Shown piece after piece: positions 14,524 through 22,746 of a stretch of DNA of 32,207 nt (the stretch's first letter is position 1; each line of letters starts with the position of its first letter). The stretch covers positions 1 to 32,207 of the forward strand of contig JAUZNZ010000044.1 of assembly GCA_030706735.1 (NCBI GenBank). The letters run 5' to 3'. The notes below the pieces were generated by a model that saw only the letters and a list, made by a program, of their open reading frames with translations, was not told where the DNA came from and made no database searches. Made by a program: the position numbers and the translations under genes. This DNA comes from Bacteroidota bacterium. Lineage in GTDB: Bacteria; Bacteroidota; Bacteroidia; Chitinophagales; Chitinophagaceae.

Positions 14524-15771
14524 CTACAATATACTCCTCACCTTCAACGACAACAACGCGACCTTTCCTTCCCCGCGCTGCACGCGCACCCGTATCTTTT
14601 GACCGATCATCCGCAAAAGCGTCCGATATACCTGCATATCCTGTCCCGCATCCCCGTTGACCTCCAGCACTACATCCCCTGCCTGAAAACCCGCCTCCTC
14701 GCCCGGCGAATCCTTCATCACATCGGTCACCATGATCTTTCCCCCTATCAACCCAATCGTCAGCCCGCTATAGCTATAATCGAACGGTTGATTGAACGAT
14801 GCATTCGGTAGCAGGTAGATCTCCGACCGGGCATAATTCAATATCAGGTTGAAGCGCCGCAAAAGGTCATTCCCGACCAAACCTCCCAGTTGCGGATAGT
14901 TGGTCACGCGGTAAGAATCGTCAAAGACATAGGTCGGTATCTGGTGGAAGCGGAAGGGTCCGATCGAAAAATTCTTCAGCGTGGTCAGCTGCATTTCTTT
15001 CTTCCCACCCAACCCTGCACCCTCGGTAGGTACCGGACGTTTCTTCTTAGGGCCAAATACCGCGCTGTCCGCCGTGAATTCTGAAGAAAAGAGCAGGCAA
15101 AGGCCCGCCCCCGTATCGAAATAGAACCGGGCGGTGATATCCCCGGCCTCTTTGAGCCGCCCCTTCATGATCGGCAATCCCGCCAGTTGCGGATGCAAAA
15201 GATATCCTCCCTTCGGATAGTTTACCGGTCCATTGGAATAGACATCGATCCGGGACCTGTCATAGTCGACCCGCACCAGGTACCTCGAAAAGAAAGTATA
15301 GCCCAATATCCCATCGATCTGCTCTCCATACACGCTTGTAAGGATATCATAATTGTTTACCTGCATCGCCAGGCTGTCAAGCATAACCGTCCCGACACGC
15401 AGCCGCATCCCATCCAACAGCTGCTCCTGGCAGGTCCCGGCGATCCCGCGGATGTACGAAGAGCCGGGATGCGGAACCAGCTTGAGCCGTTTTGCCGTCA
15501 TGGAATCCAATGAGATCCCGCCGCAACCCGTATCGAAAATGAAATTCAGCGAATCCGGAAAATCGCCCAACCGTACCTTTCCTATGACGATGCCGTCTAT
15601 GAGCACGCGGAACGGGATGCTTCCTAAAAACCGGTCAGCCGGTAAATTCGGCGCCCGGTCGAAATATCCATTCTGGGCAAGGCCGTATCCATCCTGGGCA
15701 AGGGCCGGACGAATATTCTGAAACATCAGGAACAATATCCCGCAAAGGAAAGGACGAAACCGTTTTTCCAT
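14524..15771 (-). CDS. Secreted retropepsin-like aspartyl protease with C-terminal PDZ domain
   Basis: 415 aa from the ATG at 15771; the TTG five codons earlier would only lengthen the signal peptide. The signal is residues 1-26 (…RPALAQ). Two aspartyl-protease lobes are visible in one chain, each with a DTG: FIFDTGCGGISLD (D80) and FYFDTGAGLCLLFSS (D219), each followed by a hydrophobic Leu/Ile-Gly turn (DGILGYTFFSRY, LGGLVGNDLLRRF). Residues about 335-412 form a PDZ domain (LTIGLIGGKIMVTDV, SPGEEAGFQAGDVVLEVNG). It probably works in the periplasm or at the surface; Bacteroidota have many such proteins of unknown target. It sits 127 bp after the LytTR regulator gene on the same strand, with a 10-bp repeat pair in the gap. 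Confidence 0.9.
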   Translation of the reverse strand: MEKRFRPFLCGILFLMFQNIRPALAQDGYGLAQNGYFDRAPNLPADRFLGSIPFRVLIDGIVIGKVRLGDFPDSLNFIFDTGCGGISLDSMTAKRLKLVPHPGSSYIRGIAGTCQEQLLDGMRLRVGTVMLDSLAMQVNNYDILTSVYGEQIDGILGYTFFSRYLVRVDYDRSRIDVYSNGPVNYPKGGYLLHPQLAGLPIMKGRLKEAGDITARFYFDTGAGLCLLFSSEFTADSAVFGPKKKRPVPTEGAGLGGKKEMQLTTLKNFSIGPFRFHQIPTYVFDDSYRVTNYPQLGGLVGNDLLRRFNLILNYARSEIYLLPNASFNQPFDYSYSGLTIGLIGGKIMVTDVMKDSPGEEAGFQAGDVVLEVNGDAGQDMQVYRTLLRMIGQKIRVRVQRGEGKVALLSLKVRSIL

Positions 15772-15831
15772 GATTTGCCGTGCCAATTATTTGTTTTAAA
15801 GCTGGTCTTACCCGGGCCTATAGAATAAGAC

Positions 15832-15881
15832 AATTTCCCGTCAGAAAACCGTACATAGGCAGAAAATAAATAATTTCCCGT
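15832..15881. repeat. Direct repeat pair AATTTCCCGT, 40 bp apart
   Basis: AATTTCCCGT occurs at 15832-15841 and again at 15872-15881, identical over 10 bp and exactly 40 bp from start to start (close to four helix turns). It lies upstream of the retropepsin gene and directly after the LytTR regulator gene, as expected for a dimer-bound operator. LytTR regulators are known to bind direct repeats. No protein is proven to bind here. Confidence 0.5.
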
Positions 15882-15898
15882 GCGGTAAGGGAGATTTG

Positions 15899-16591
15899 CT
15901 AGAGGTTTTCCATCGTGTCCCGGTAGCCTTTTCCGATGGGGATGGAGAATCCGTTCATTTCGATCATTTCTGCGGTATACGATTCGATCCGGCGGATGGC
16001 GACGATAAAGGAGCGGTGCACCCGTCGGAAGTAGCGTGCGGGGAGGAGCGCCTCGATCTCGTGGGTGCTCATTTTCGAGACATATTCATTCCGTGTGGTG
16101 ACGATCTTGATATATTCCCGCTGGCTTTCGACGTAGACGATGTCGGCGAAGAGGATCTTCACTTTCCTCTTTTGCACGGTGATAAAGATAAAATCCCGGG
16201 TTTCGGGGGGATCGGCCGGTTTTTGCATATCCACGCGGCCGGTCCGGACCTTTGTCACAGCGGCCAGGAAGCGTTCGAATTCAATAGGCTTTAGCAAATA
16301 ATCCGTAACGTTCAGGTTAAAGCCTTCGACGGCATACTGATGGTAGGCGGTGGTGATGATGACCGAAGGTGGATTGGGCAGGGTTTTCAGAAATGAAAGT
16401 CCCTTTAATTTCGGAAGGTGGATATCCAGAAAGAGGAGATCGGTGGAGTTATGTCTGAAGTAATCGGATGCGATAATGGCATCTTTGAACGACGCTTGCA
16501 GCTGCAGAAAGGGCGTTTGCGCAATATAGTCCGTCAGGATCTTGACGGCCAGCGGCTCATCTTCGATAATGATACATTTTATCTTAGACAT
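15899..16591 (-). CDS. LytTR-family response regulator
   Basis: 230 aa. Residues 1-120 form a receiver domain: the acidic pair E10-D11, the phospho-acceptor D56 in LLFLDIHLPK, T80/T81 in VIITTAY and K101 in YLLKPIEF. Residues about 135-228 are a LytTR DNA-binding domain (FITVQKRKVKILFADIVYVE, YFRRVHRSFIVAIRRIE, IPIGKGYRD). It is paired with the sensor kinase gene, which overlaps it by 8 bp. Such pairs regulate envelope or exported functions in Bacteroidota. The protease gene just downstream, with repeats in its upstream region, is a possible target. Confidence 0.95.
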   Translation of the reverse strand: MSKIKCIIIEDEPLAVKILTDYIAQTPFLQLQASFKDAIIASDYFRHNSTDLLFLDIHLPKLKGLSFLKTLPNPPSVIITTAYHQYAVEGFNLNVTDYLLKPIEFERFLAAVTKVRTGRVDMQKPADPPETRDFIFITVQKRKVKILFADIVYVESQREYIKIVTTRNEYVSKMSTHEIEALLPARYFRRVHRSFIVAIRRIESYTAEMIEMNGFSIPIGKGYRDTMENL

Positions 16592-17618
16592 GGCTTGCCA
16601 AATTGATCGTTAACCTGGCGGAAAATTCCGAGCGAAGCCGTTTCACCGAGACCTCGTAATCGGTGTACAGCAATTCAAGCTGGCGCCGGAGGTTGGATAG
16701 GCCGATATTCTCTTTGACCTGGCCGTTATCCGAATTTTCTTCCATCGAATTCCTTACCAGAAAAGCCAGTTGCCGGTTGGCGATGGAAAGATGGATATCC
16801 ACAAATGGCTGCGATCTTGTCTCGGCGGCACCGTGCTTGAATGCATTCTCGACCAGTGGGATTAGCAAGAGCGGCGGCAAGGATTGCCGCATGTCCTCGA
16901 TGTCGTAGTTGAAATTGATCTGGAGCGAATCGTCGTACCGCAATCTTTCGAGGGAGATATAGTCACCGATGATCTTCAATTCCTGCTCGACAGCGATAAA
17001 AGGCCCACCCGCTTCGTACAGCATATAGCGCAGGATCTTTGACAGCCGAAGGATCGATTCCGGCGCCTGGTCAGACTTGTCCCTTGCGAGCGCGTAGACG
17101 TTATTCAGGGTGTTGAACAGGAAATGGGGATTGGTCTGAGACTTGAGGTAGTTCAACTCAGCCGCTTGTTTTTCGATGCGAAGCTGTTGGGCCGTCTGCC
17201 GGAGCCGGACGTGCTGGTAGATAAAGCTGGCGATACCGAACAAGGTTACCGAGGCAAAGCTGAAGCTTGCCTCCTCAGTATAGTTGTGGTGTTTGCCGGG
17301 CACATCGAGATAATCGGTATTCAGGTGCAGTACCGCCCCAAACTGCGCCCAGAGGTGAAAGCCCCCGGTGAATAAAAAAAGATACAGGAACAAGGAAGGG
17401 ATCATGATGTAGAACCTTCTCCACCGGAACCTTGGGACGGCATACTCGTACAACAGGTAGTTCACCAGCGTAAGCCAGATCGTCAGCCAAAGGCAATCCA
17501 GGAGGGCCGTGACGAATCCCTTGTGGTTGATCATCTCGTGGTAGGTACACATAGCGATGATGCCGAGGCCAACCCAGCCGTAGAGCTTAAAACGCTGCAT
17601 ATTCAAAAGTGCCTTCAT
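16584..17618 (-). CDS. LytS/YehU-type sensor histidine kinase
   Basis: 344 aa from the ATG at 17618; a TTG ten codons upstream is also open. The first 135 residues hold four hydrophobic helices, an integral-membrane input region without a periplasmic domain of note. A coiled linker (RLRQTAQQLRIEKQAAELN) leads to the His_kinase domain with SQTNPHFLFNTLNNVYAL, where H165 is phosphorylated. The ATPase part shows PPLLLIPLVENAFKHGA and NIGLSNLRRQLELLY. The 3' end overlaps the response regulator by 8 bp, so both are made together. The stimulus is unknown. A perfect 15-bp palindrome lies 66 bp upstream of the start. Confidence 0.94.
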   Translation of the reverse strand: MKALLNMQRFKLYGWVGLGIIAMCTYHEMINHKGFVTALLDCLWLTIWLTLVNYLLYEYAVPRFRWRRFYIMIPSLFLYLFLFTGGFHLWAQFGAVLHLNTDYLDVPGKHHNYTEEASFSFASVTLFGIASFIYQHVRLRQTAQQLRIEKQAAELNYLKSQTNPHFLFNTLNNVYALARDKSDQAPESILRLSKILRYMLYEAGGPFIAVEQELKIIGDYISLERLRYDDSLQINFNYDIEDMRQSLPPLLLIPLVENAFKHGAAETRSQPFVDIHLSIANRQLAFLVRNSMEENSDNGQVKENIGLSNLRRQLELLYTDYEVSVKRLRSEFSARLTINLASHV

Positions 17619-17683
17619 CCTGTTGCTTTCCGGATTAAATATCGTCAAATCTTTTTAACCTCAGCAAGTGTGGCCGACTGTTG

Positions 17684-17698
17684 ACGCGGAATCCGCGT
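17684..17698. promoter_or_regulatory. Palindromic operator candidate between the kinase and DUF4395 genes
   Basis: ACGCGGA-A-TCCGCGT is a perfect 7-bp inverted repeat with one central base, in a 160-bp divergent interval. A second palindrome, GGTATACC, follows at 17700-17707. Either could be a dimer-binding site serving both directions. No matching regulator is identified. Confidence 0.4.
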
Positions 17699-17778
17699 TG
17701 GTATACCGAAAACAGCCGTATGTTGATGTAAGTTGCAGATCCTGAATTAATTAGATAGTATTATGGAAAATTGATCCC

Positions 17779-18456
17779 ATGAGCAAAACAATTCAATTCG
17801 GAGAAGACGTCCCGGGTTACGCTATCCGGGTCTTAAATGAGCGGGAGATCCGGGCGGCGGCTGGCGTGTTATTCCTTGGAACCTTTCTTTCGTTGATGCT
17901 GATCGCGTTCAAGGGGAATTTTGTAATGATCAAATATGTGGTAACGATCTTCCTCCTGGATTTCCTCATCCGGGTATTTATAAATCCGCGGTATGCGCCG
18001 ACCCTGGTCCTTGGCCGGCTGATCGTCGGCCGGCAGACGCCGGAGTATGTCGGTGCGGCCGCAAAGCGATTCGCCTGGATCATCGGATTGGTCCTGTCGG
18101 CGACCATGTTCGTGTTCCTGGTCATCGTCAATGCGTATAGCCCGATAACGGGGTTCACTTGTCTTGTCTGTCTGCTATTCCTCTTTTTTGAGTCGGCCTT
18201 TGGGATCTGCCTGGGGTGTAAATTCTATCCGCTTTTCTTTAAGGATAAGGTGCAATATTGTCCGGGAGAAATCTGTGAGCGGCAGTCCAGGCAGGCAATC
18301 CAAAAGACGTCCGGGAGGCAGGTGCTGGTGGTATTGGCGGTCGCCGTATTCGTGGGCGTCCTGGCGATGCGTTATAACCGGTACTTCAGCAGGGAACCGC
18401 ATAATTTGTTTCGAAACACCGCAATGACAAACACCGCCACGGTAAAAACGAAATAG
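17779..18456 (+). CDS. DUF4395 integral membrane protein
   Basis: 225 aa. It matches DUF4395: VLNEREIRAAAGVLFL at the start, FLLDFLIRVFINPRYAPT, AAAKRFAWIIGLVLSATM, and the family's cysteine motif C144-LG-C147-KFYPLF. Two further cysteines, C161 and C166 (YCPGEIC), follow a predicted membrane helix. There are at least five hydrophobic helices. The family's function is unknown, but members often sit near rhodanese, thioredoxin or sulfurtransferase genes, and the paired cysteines suggest redox or sulfur chemistry. The gene is only 2 bp from the start of a class V aminotransferase of cysteine-desulfurase likeness, which fits that idea. The last 25 residues are a Thr/Asn/Lys-rich tail. Confidence 0.88.
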   Translation: MSKTIQFGEDVPGYAIRVLNEREIRAAAGVLFLGTFLSLMLIAFKGNFVMIKYVVTIFLLDFLIRVFINPRYAPTLVLGRLIVGRQTPEYVGAAAKRFAWIIGLVLSATMFVFLVIVNAYSPITGFTCLVCLLFLFFESAFGICLGCKFYPLFFKDKVQYCPGEICERQSRQAIQKTSGRQVLVVLAVAVFVGVLAMRYNRYFSREPHNLFRNTAMTNTATVKTK

Positions 18457-18458
18457 TT

Positions 18459-19874
18459 ATGGATCCCGCGATCACACTCGAGACGTATTTCTCTGCATTC
18501 CGGGCGAATATCATCGGGCAGCAGCAGTATTACGACACCCCATTTGGGAGCAAGCGGATCCTGTATGCCGATTGGACGGCGAGCGGCCGGGCTTACCGCC
18601 CGATCGAGGAAGAACTGCTGGATCGGGTATTGCCTTTTTTTGGGAATACACATACCGAGTCGACCGTGACGGGGCGGACGATGACTGCGGCCTACGAGGG
18701 AGCGAAGCGGATCATCAGGGAACATGTGCATGCCGGGGAGGGGGATGTGATGATGTTTTGTGGCAGCGGGATGACGTCCGGGGTCAATAAATTGCAGCGG
18801 ATGCTGGGGTTAAAGGGGAGTCCACCTATTCGGGAGGAGGATCGGCCGCTGGTCGTTGTGACCCATATGGAGCATCATAGCAATCAAATCAGCTGGCTCG
18901 AGACGATGGCGACGGTGGAAGTGATCCAGCCTGATTGCCATGGCGGTGTCGATCTGGAAAATCTTCGCGAGCTGTTGGAACGCTACCGGGAGCGGCGGTT
19001 GAAGATAGCGGCTGTGACAGCCTGTTCCAATGTGACGGGGATCCGGACGCCTTATCATGAGATTGCGAGGATAATGCATCAATGGGGCGGCGTATGCTGC
19101 GTCGATTTTGCCTGCTCCGCGCCCTATGTGGATATCGACATGCATCCGGGCGGTAAAGGACCTGGTCGTGGAGGCGTTGGCGCGGACCTGGATGCAATCT
19201 ATTTTTCCGTTCATAAATTCCTGGGTGGCCCGGGTACGCCGGGCGTACTGGTCTTTAACCGGAAGCTTTACGGCAGCGGGGTTCCCGATCAGCCGGGTGG
19301 GGGCACGTTGTTGTACAGCAATCCCTGGGGAGGACGGGAATATGTGGGGAACATCGAAGCGCGTGAAGAGGGCGGTACACCGCCCATCCTGCAAGGGATT
19401 AAGGCGGGGCTCTGTATCCGACTGAAAGAGGAGATGGGGGCGGAACGCATGTTGGAGCGGGAGGGGATGATTGTCGGGCGGCTGATGGAGCGGTTAGTAT
19501 CGACGCCGGGGGTAGTGGTATTGGCGGCGGATAATCGGGAGCGGCTGGGGGTGCTCTCATTTATCGTGGAGGGAATGCATTATGATTCAGTAGTCAAGTC
19601 ATTGAATGACCGGTTTGGTATCCAGGCGAGGGGTGGTTGCAGTTGCGCGGGGACCTACGGGCATTATTTACTCCATATCGACCAGGTACGATCGGGAGCC
19701 ATCCGGGCGGCGTTGTTGAGAGGTGAAATACAGAGCAAGCCGGGCTGGGTGCGACTGTCCCTGCATCCGACGATGACGGATGAAGAGATTGACTATATCG
19801 CGGATGCCGTGGAAAGGGTGGCTGCGCCCGGGCCGACGGAGACCCCGCCAGGAATTTACGCATCGGAAATGTGA
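18459..19874 (+). CDS. Class V aminotransferase (cysteine desulfurase-like PLP enzyme)
   Basis: 471 aa. The class V PLP fold is clear: DWTASGRAYRPIE at the start, the EHHSN motif (H139-H140), CSNVTGIRTP, the cofactor aspartate D216 in CCVDFACSAPY, and the Schiff-base lysine K253 in YFSVHKFLGGPGTPG. A conserved RGGCSCAGTYG follows (C394, C396), placing a cysteine where the SufS/NifS group carries its active-site cysteine. The length exceeds the usual 400 residues, with insertions in the second half. It may mobilise sulfur or act as a related lyase; a true desulfurase role is not proven. It forms a near-certain two-gene unit with DUF4395. The gene is noticeably GC-rich, and the next genes are much more AT-rich. 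Confidence 0.9.
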   Translation: MDPAITLETYFSAFRANIIGQQQYYDTPFGSKRILYADWTASGRAYRPIEEELLDRVLPFFGNTHTESTVTGRTMTAAYEGAKRIIREHVHAGEGDVMMFCGSGMTSGVNKLQRMLGLKGSPPIREEDRPLVVVTHMEHHSNQISWLETMATVEVIQPDCHGGVDLENLRELLERYRERRLKIAAVTACSNVTGIRTPYHEIARIMHQWGGVCCVDFACSAPYVDIDMHPGGKGPGRGGVGADLDAIYFSVHKFLGGPGTPGVLVFNRKLYGSGVPDQPGGGTLLYSNPWGGREYVGNIEAREEGGTPPILQGIKAGLCIRLKEEMGAERMLEREGMIVGRLMERLVSTPGVVVLAADNRERLGVLSFIVEGMHYDSVVKSLNDRFGIQARGGCSCAGTYGHYLLHIDQVRSGAIRAALLRGEIQSKPGWVRLSLHPTMTDEEIDYIADAVERVAAPGPTETPPGIYASEM

Positions 19875-19949
19875 TATTTCTTTATTAATTTGGGCATACG
19901 TTTATGCCTTCACGCCAATAATCTGGAGAAATATTACCATTCTCAAGCC

Positions 19950-20573
19950 ATGTTTACAACCAAGGACTTCATTTCAAAATACGAGAATTATACTGATGAT
20001 GAATTGGTAGAAATCTACAACCATATCAGTGGTTACAGTCAGGAAGCACAAGAGGGCTTGAAGATTGTGATCCAAAATAAAGGAGGTTATGATGCTTTAC
20101 TAAAACGGCTTGAAGAAAGGCAAATTTTGACAAATGAAGCTGCCAGAATAGCAAAAGAGACGGCTGAATTTGGTAGTCAAGGCATCGACGCCTCCTTCAT
20201 AAAGAAGATGATCAGTTCAACTATTTTATCTCCGGAAAAAGTAAACGAAATAATTGATAGCGAATATTCTTCGGCCCAAATGGCGTTAGAGGACAAAAAA
20301 ATTAAGCCTCGCACGGTCTTTGGTTCCATAATAGGCGGAGGAATCGCCAGTTTGGTTGGTGGAGTACTTTGGGGGCTGCAAATCATTTACTCAAAGAGGA
20401 TATATTATATCCTCTTTTTTGGTTTGGTCTTGCTTTGCTATGGTATAATCAGGCTATTTACCAAGCAATCAAAGAAAAACACCGTGGTGCTTGCCGCCAC
20501 GATCATATCGGTCATACTTTCTCTTGTAATTGGGCAGCTACTATATCAAATTGTTGGCTACAAAGAATTTTAG
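19950..20573 (+). CDS. Hypothetical protein with C-terminal membrane helices
   Basis: 207 aa from the ATG at 19950; an in-frame extension from 19890 is rejected because it starts inside the intergenic tail of the previous gene. The N-terminal about 125 residues are soluble, charged and mostly helical (FISKYENYTDDELVEIYNHI, SPEKVNEIIDSEYSS), followed by three hydrophobic helices (around FGSIIGGGIASLVGGVLWG, YYILFFGLVLLCYGIIRLF and VVLAATIISVILSLVIGQLL). I do not recognise a named family. It is followed by a second small membrane protein at 20602, and both are AT-richer than the aminotransferase gene upstream. Confidence 0.7.
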   Translation: MFTTKDFISKYENYTDDELVEIYNHISGYSQEAQEGLKIVIQNKGGYDALLKRLEERQILTNEAARIAKETAEFGSQGIDASFIKKMISSTILSPEKVNEIIDSEYSSAQMALEDKKIKPRTVFGSIIGGGIASLVGGVLWGLQIIYSKRIYYILFFGLVLLCYGIIRLFTKQSKKNTVVLAATIISVILSLVIGQLLYQIVGYKEF

Positions 20574-20601
20574 GTTGAATTCGAAGGCGAAAAGGCTCAC
20601 A

Positions 20602-20925
20602 ATGAACATCTTTAATTATATTTTTAAAAATGAGGAGCTGCCAAGGTGGATCGTCCTTCTCAACTATGCATGCCTATCGGGCATATTCATTTGGCCGATC
20701 ATCGTTTTCGCATCCGTTTTTATGTTTGACAACCCGAGCGATGAGAATAAGACGTACGTCCAGGTCATTCTAATAGACAGTTATCCTTTGCTTTTGATGC
20801 TCATAACCTTCGTTAGTTTCAAGATCTTCCGTCTGAGTAAGCTGATTTCCGCCATGCTCCCCTCGATCGTTATCCTTGCGTATGTTTATATATTCTTCCG
20901 GCACGTGTTGCCGGGCATTGGTTAG
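20602..20925 (+). CDS. Small hypothetical membrane protein
   Basis: 107 aa from the ATG at 20602. There are three hydrophobic helices: WIVLLNYACLSGIFIWPIIV, DSYPLLLMLITFVSFKIF and AMLPSIVILAYVYIFF. There is no signal peptide cleavage site and no known motif. It lies 28 bp after the previous hypothetical gene and 28 bp before the DUF4261 gene, so the three probably form one transcript. The longer frame from 20530 overlaps the previous gene and is less likely. The function is unknown. Confidence 0.6.
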   Translation: MNIFNYIFKNEELPRWIVLLNYACLSGIFIWPIIVFASVFMFDNPSDENKTYVQVILIDSYPLLLMLITFVSFKIFRLSKLISAMLPSIVILAYVYIFFRHVLPGIG

Positions 20926-20953
20926 GGCTTAAGCCTAAATTTAATTCAATTTC

Positions 20954-21730
20954 ATGTTTTCCAAAAATAAACGGGAAGAATTGGACAGTCGAAGTAACCT
21001 TATCCTTGGAATGGTCCTACTCCAGGATGAAGAGTCCGTTGAGATTGAAGATTTCAAGAAGGATCAAAAAATGTATTTCCATAATTCGATAAGTGACTTA
21101 AGCGGCGAGAGCGGCTCCTTTGCGTTCAGGATCGCGAATGAACTGGTTGCCGTAGGACATATGCCTATGCCTGTGCCACGCGGCGATCTGGAGGGTACGG
21201 CAAAGTATGCCTACAACTGGAAAACAGCTTTGGAAGATTTGAAAGGTCACAAAAGCCACCTGTTTGTCACTATTATGAGCGGTGGAGTAGATCAGGTAAA
21301 GAGATTCAAGATATTTACTCAAGTACTTTGCTCCTTGTTAAGGACTACTAATTCAATTGGAATTTATAAAGGGAGCCAATCCTTGCTTATTCCAAAAGAC
21401 GCTTACTTAAGCATCGCTGGAAAAATGACTGATGATCATCTTCCTCTTTATCTCTGGATATATTTTGGCTATAGAATGACCGAACAGGGAAATAGCGGAT
21501 ATACTTATGGATTACGAGAATTTGGCAAGAGTGAAATGGAAATAATCGATTCAACCAGAACAATTGGTGAAATTGAAGAATTTCTTTTCAATATAGCACA
21601 TTATGTGCTTGACTATAATGTCATCTTCAAAGACGGACAAACCTGCGGTGTGTCAGCAGATGAAAGAATTGCTATTTCCTATTCCAAAGGGAATTTTGTT
21701 GGCGGAGAAACTTTTAAACTTGCTTATTGA
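20954..21730 (+). CDS. DUF4261 domain protein
   Basis: 258 aa, soluble. It follows the DUF4261 pattern: LGMVLLQDEESVEIEDFKK near the start, ANELVAVGHMPMPVPRGDLEG, KTALEDLKGHKSHLFVTIM, the helix KRFKIFTQVLCSLLRTTNS, GIYKGSQSLLIP, LPLYLWIYFGYR, YGLREFGKSEMEI and EFLFNIAHYVL. The family is widespread in bacteria and has no settled function. It is the third gene of an AT-rich set with two membrane proteins. The 3' end overlaps the MBL hydrolase gene on the other strand by 7 bp. An immunity or stress role would be speculation. Confidence 0.85.
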   Translation: MFSKNKREELDSRSNLILGMVLLQDEESVEIEDFKKDQKMYFHNSISDLSGESGSFAFRIANELVAVGHMPMPVPRGDLEGTAKYAYNWKTALEDLKGHKSHLFVTIMSGGVDQVKRFKIFTQVLCSLLRTTNSIGIYKGSQSLLIPKDAYLSIAGKMTDDHLPLYLWIYFGYRMTEQGNSGYTYGLREFGKSEMEIIDSTRTIGEIEEFLFNIAHYVLDYNVIFKDGQTCGVSADERIAISYSKGNFVGGETFKLAY

Positions 21731-22725
21731 CGAGGTCGGGCGGCGATAATTGAAACGGTATCTGCCAGTAAAAAGCTCATTAAATCCTGTCCAATAATAA
21801 ATTTTCCTGGAAAGATCGACTTGGTGCGTCTGGACAAATCTTGCTCATTATGGCCATACAGGCGGACAATATGCGAATAGACAGCAAGCTTCGGCTTGAC
21901 CTCTCTAAATACCTTGCCGGCTTGTTCGGGGGTCGTATGATGCGCCAATATCGGATACTTTGGATCTGATCTACTCAAGGTATCCGGCCCGATCACCACT
22001 TCATGCACCAGGAGGTCCGTTCCTTTTGCGAATTTGATCAGGTTCTCTGAATACCTGGTATCGCCTGATAAAACCACCGAATGGCCATTATATTCGATCC
22101 GGTAGCCAAAGGCAGGTTTAACAGGCCCATGATCGACCTCAAATGCAATGACGGTAACGCCGTTCTTTTTAAATACCTGTCCCTCTTGTATCTCGGTTGC
22201 CAATAGTTTAGAGCCTGCCTGAGGCATTTTATCATCTTCAATCCTTATTTTGACATCAAAGGCAAATGCCTCTTGCAAATGTTCGATCATTTCTCTTGTC
22301 CCTTTCGGGCCAAATACGCTCAACGGGTGATCTCTCCTGGATATGAGCCATCCTGTAAGCCAGAGATCCGGCAGGCCGACAACATGGTCTGAATGGAGGT
22401 GGGTAAGAAAGAGGGCATTGATCTTATCGTACGGCAGATCTATTTGGCGTAGCCTTTGCAAGCAGCCGCGCCCGGCATCAAAAAGCAATGACTGGCCGCC
22501 TGCCTGTACAAGGATGCTTGGCCCAAACCGGTCGAGAATGGGCTGAGGATCTCCGGTTCCGAGCAATGTTACCAAAATGCCCGCGGTTTCGCGCAACAAA
22601 CTGTCACTTCGCGGTACACCTTGGCCAAATGAGAGGAGACAAGATGATATGGAGATCAAAACCAGGAATACCCTGCGTACCGATGCGAAAGCGCATTCTG
22701 CTGCTTCAATTATTGTAAATTCCAA
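21724..22725 (-). CDS. Exported MBL-fold metallo-hydrolase (RNase Z/arylsulfatase-like)
   Basis: 333 aa. The metallo-beta-lactamase fold is complete: VTLLGTGDPQP (first strand), LLFDAGRGCLQRL, the zinc motif H109-L-H111-S-D113-H114 in FLTHLHSDHVVGLPDLW, VVLSGDTRYSENL (Asp ligand), and LAHHTTPEQAG with further histidines. It is of the RNase Z/arylsulfatase type, but an N-terminal hydrophobic segment (FLVLISISSCLLSFGQG) suggests export, which argues against RNA processing. The start is odd: no ATG is available before that segment, and the best candidate is a TTG at 22725. It lies 21 bp after the SnoaL-like gene on the same strand. The substrate is unknown. Confidence 0.85.
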   Translation of the reverse strand: MEFTIIEAAECAFASVRRVFLVLISISSCLLSFGQGVPRSDSLLRETAGILVTLLGTGDPQPILDRFGPSILVQAGGQSLLFDAGRGCLQRLRQIDLPYDKINALFLTHLHSDHVVGLPDLWLTGWLISRRDHPLSVFGPKGTREMIEHLQEAFAFDVKIRIEDDKMPQAGSKLLATEIQEGQVFKKNGVTVIAFEVDHGPVKPAFGYRIEYNGHSVVLSGDTRYSENLIKFAKGTDLLVHEVVIGPDTLSRSDPKYPILAHHTTPEQAGKVFREVKPKLAVYSHIVRLYGHNEQDLSRRTKSIFPGKFIIGQDLMSFLLADTVSIIAARPRQ

Positions 22726-22746
22726 TATGGGGTAAGGTAGGTATAA

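Noticed and set aside
18810-19394. 194-codon minus-strand frame opposite the class V aminotransferase
   Set aside because: The plus-strand frame has all PLP-enzyme motifs; the antisense frame has no family-like features.
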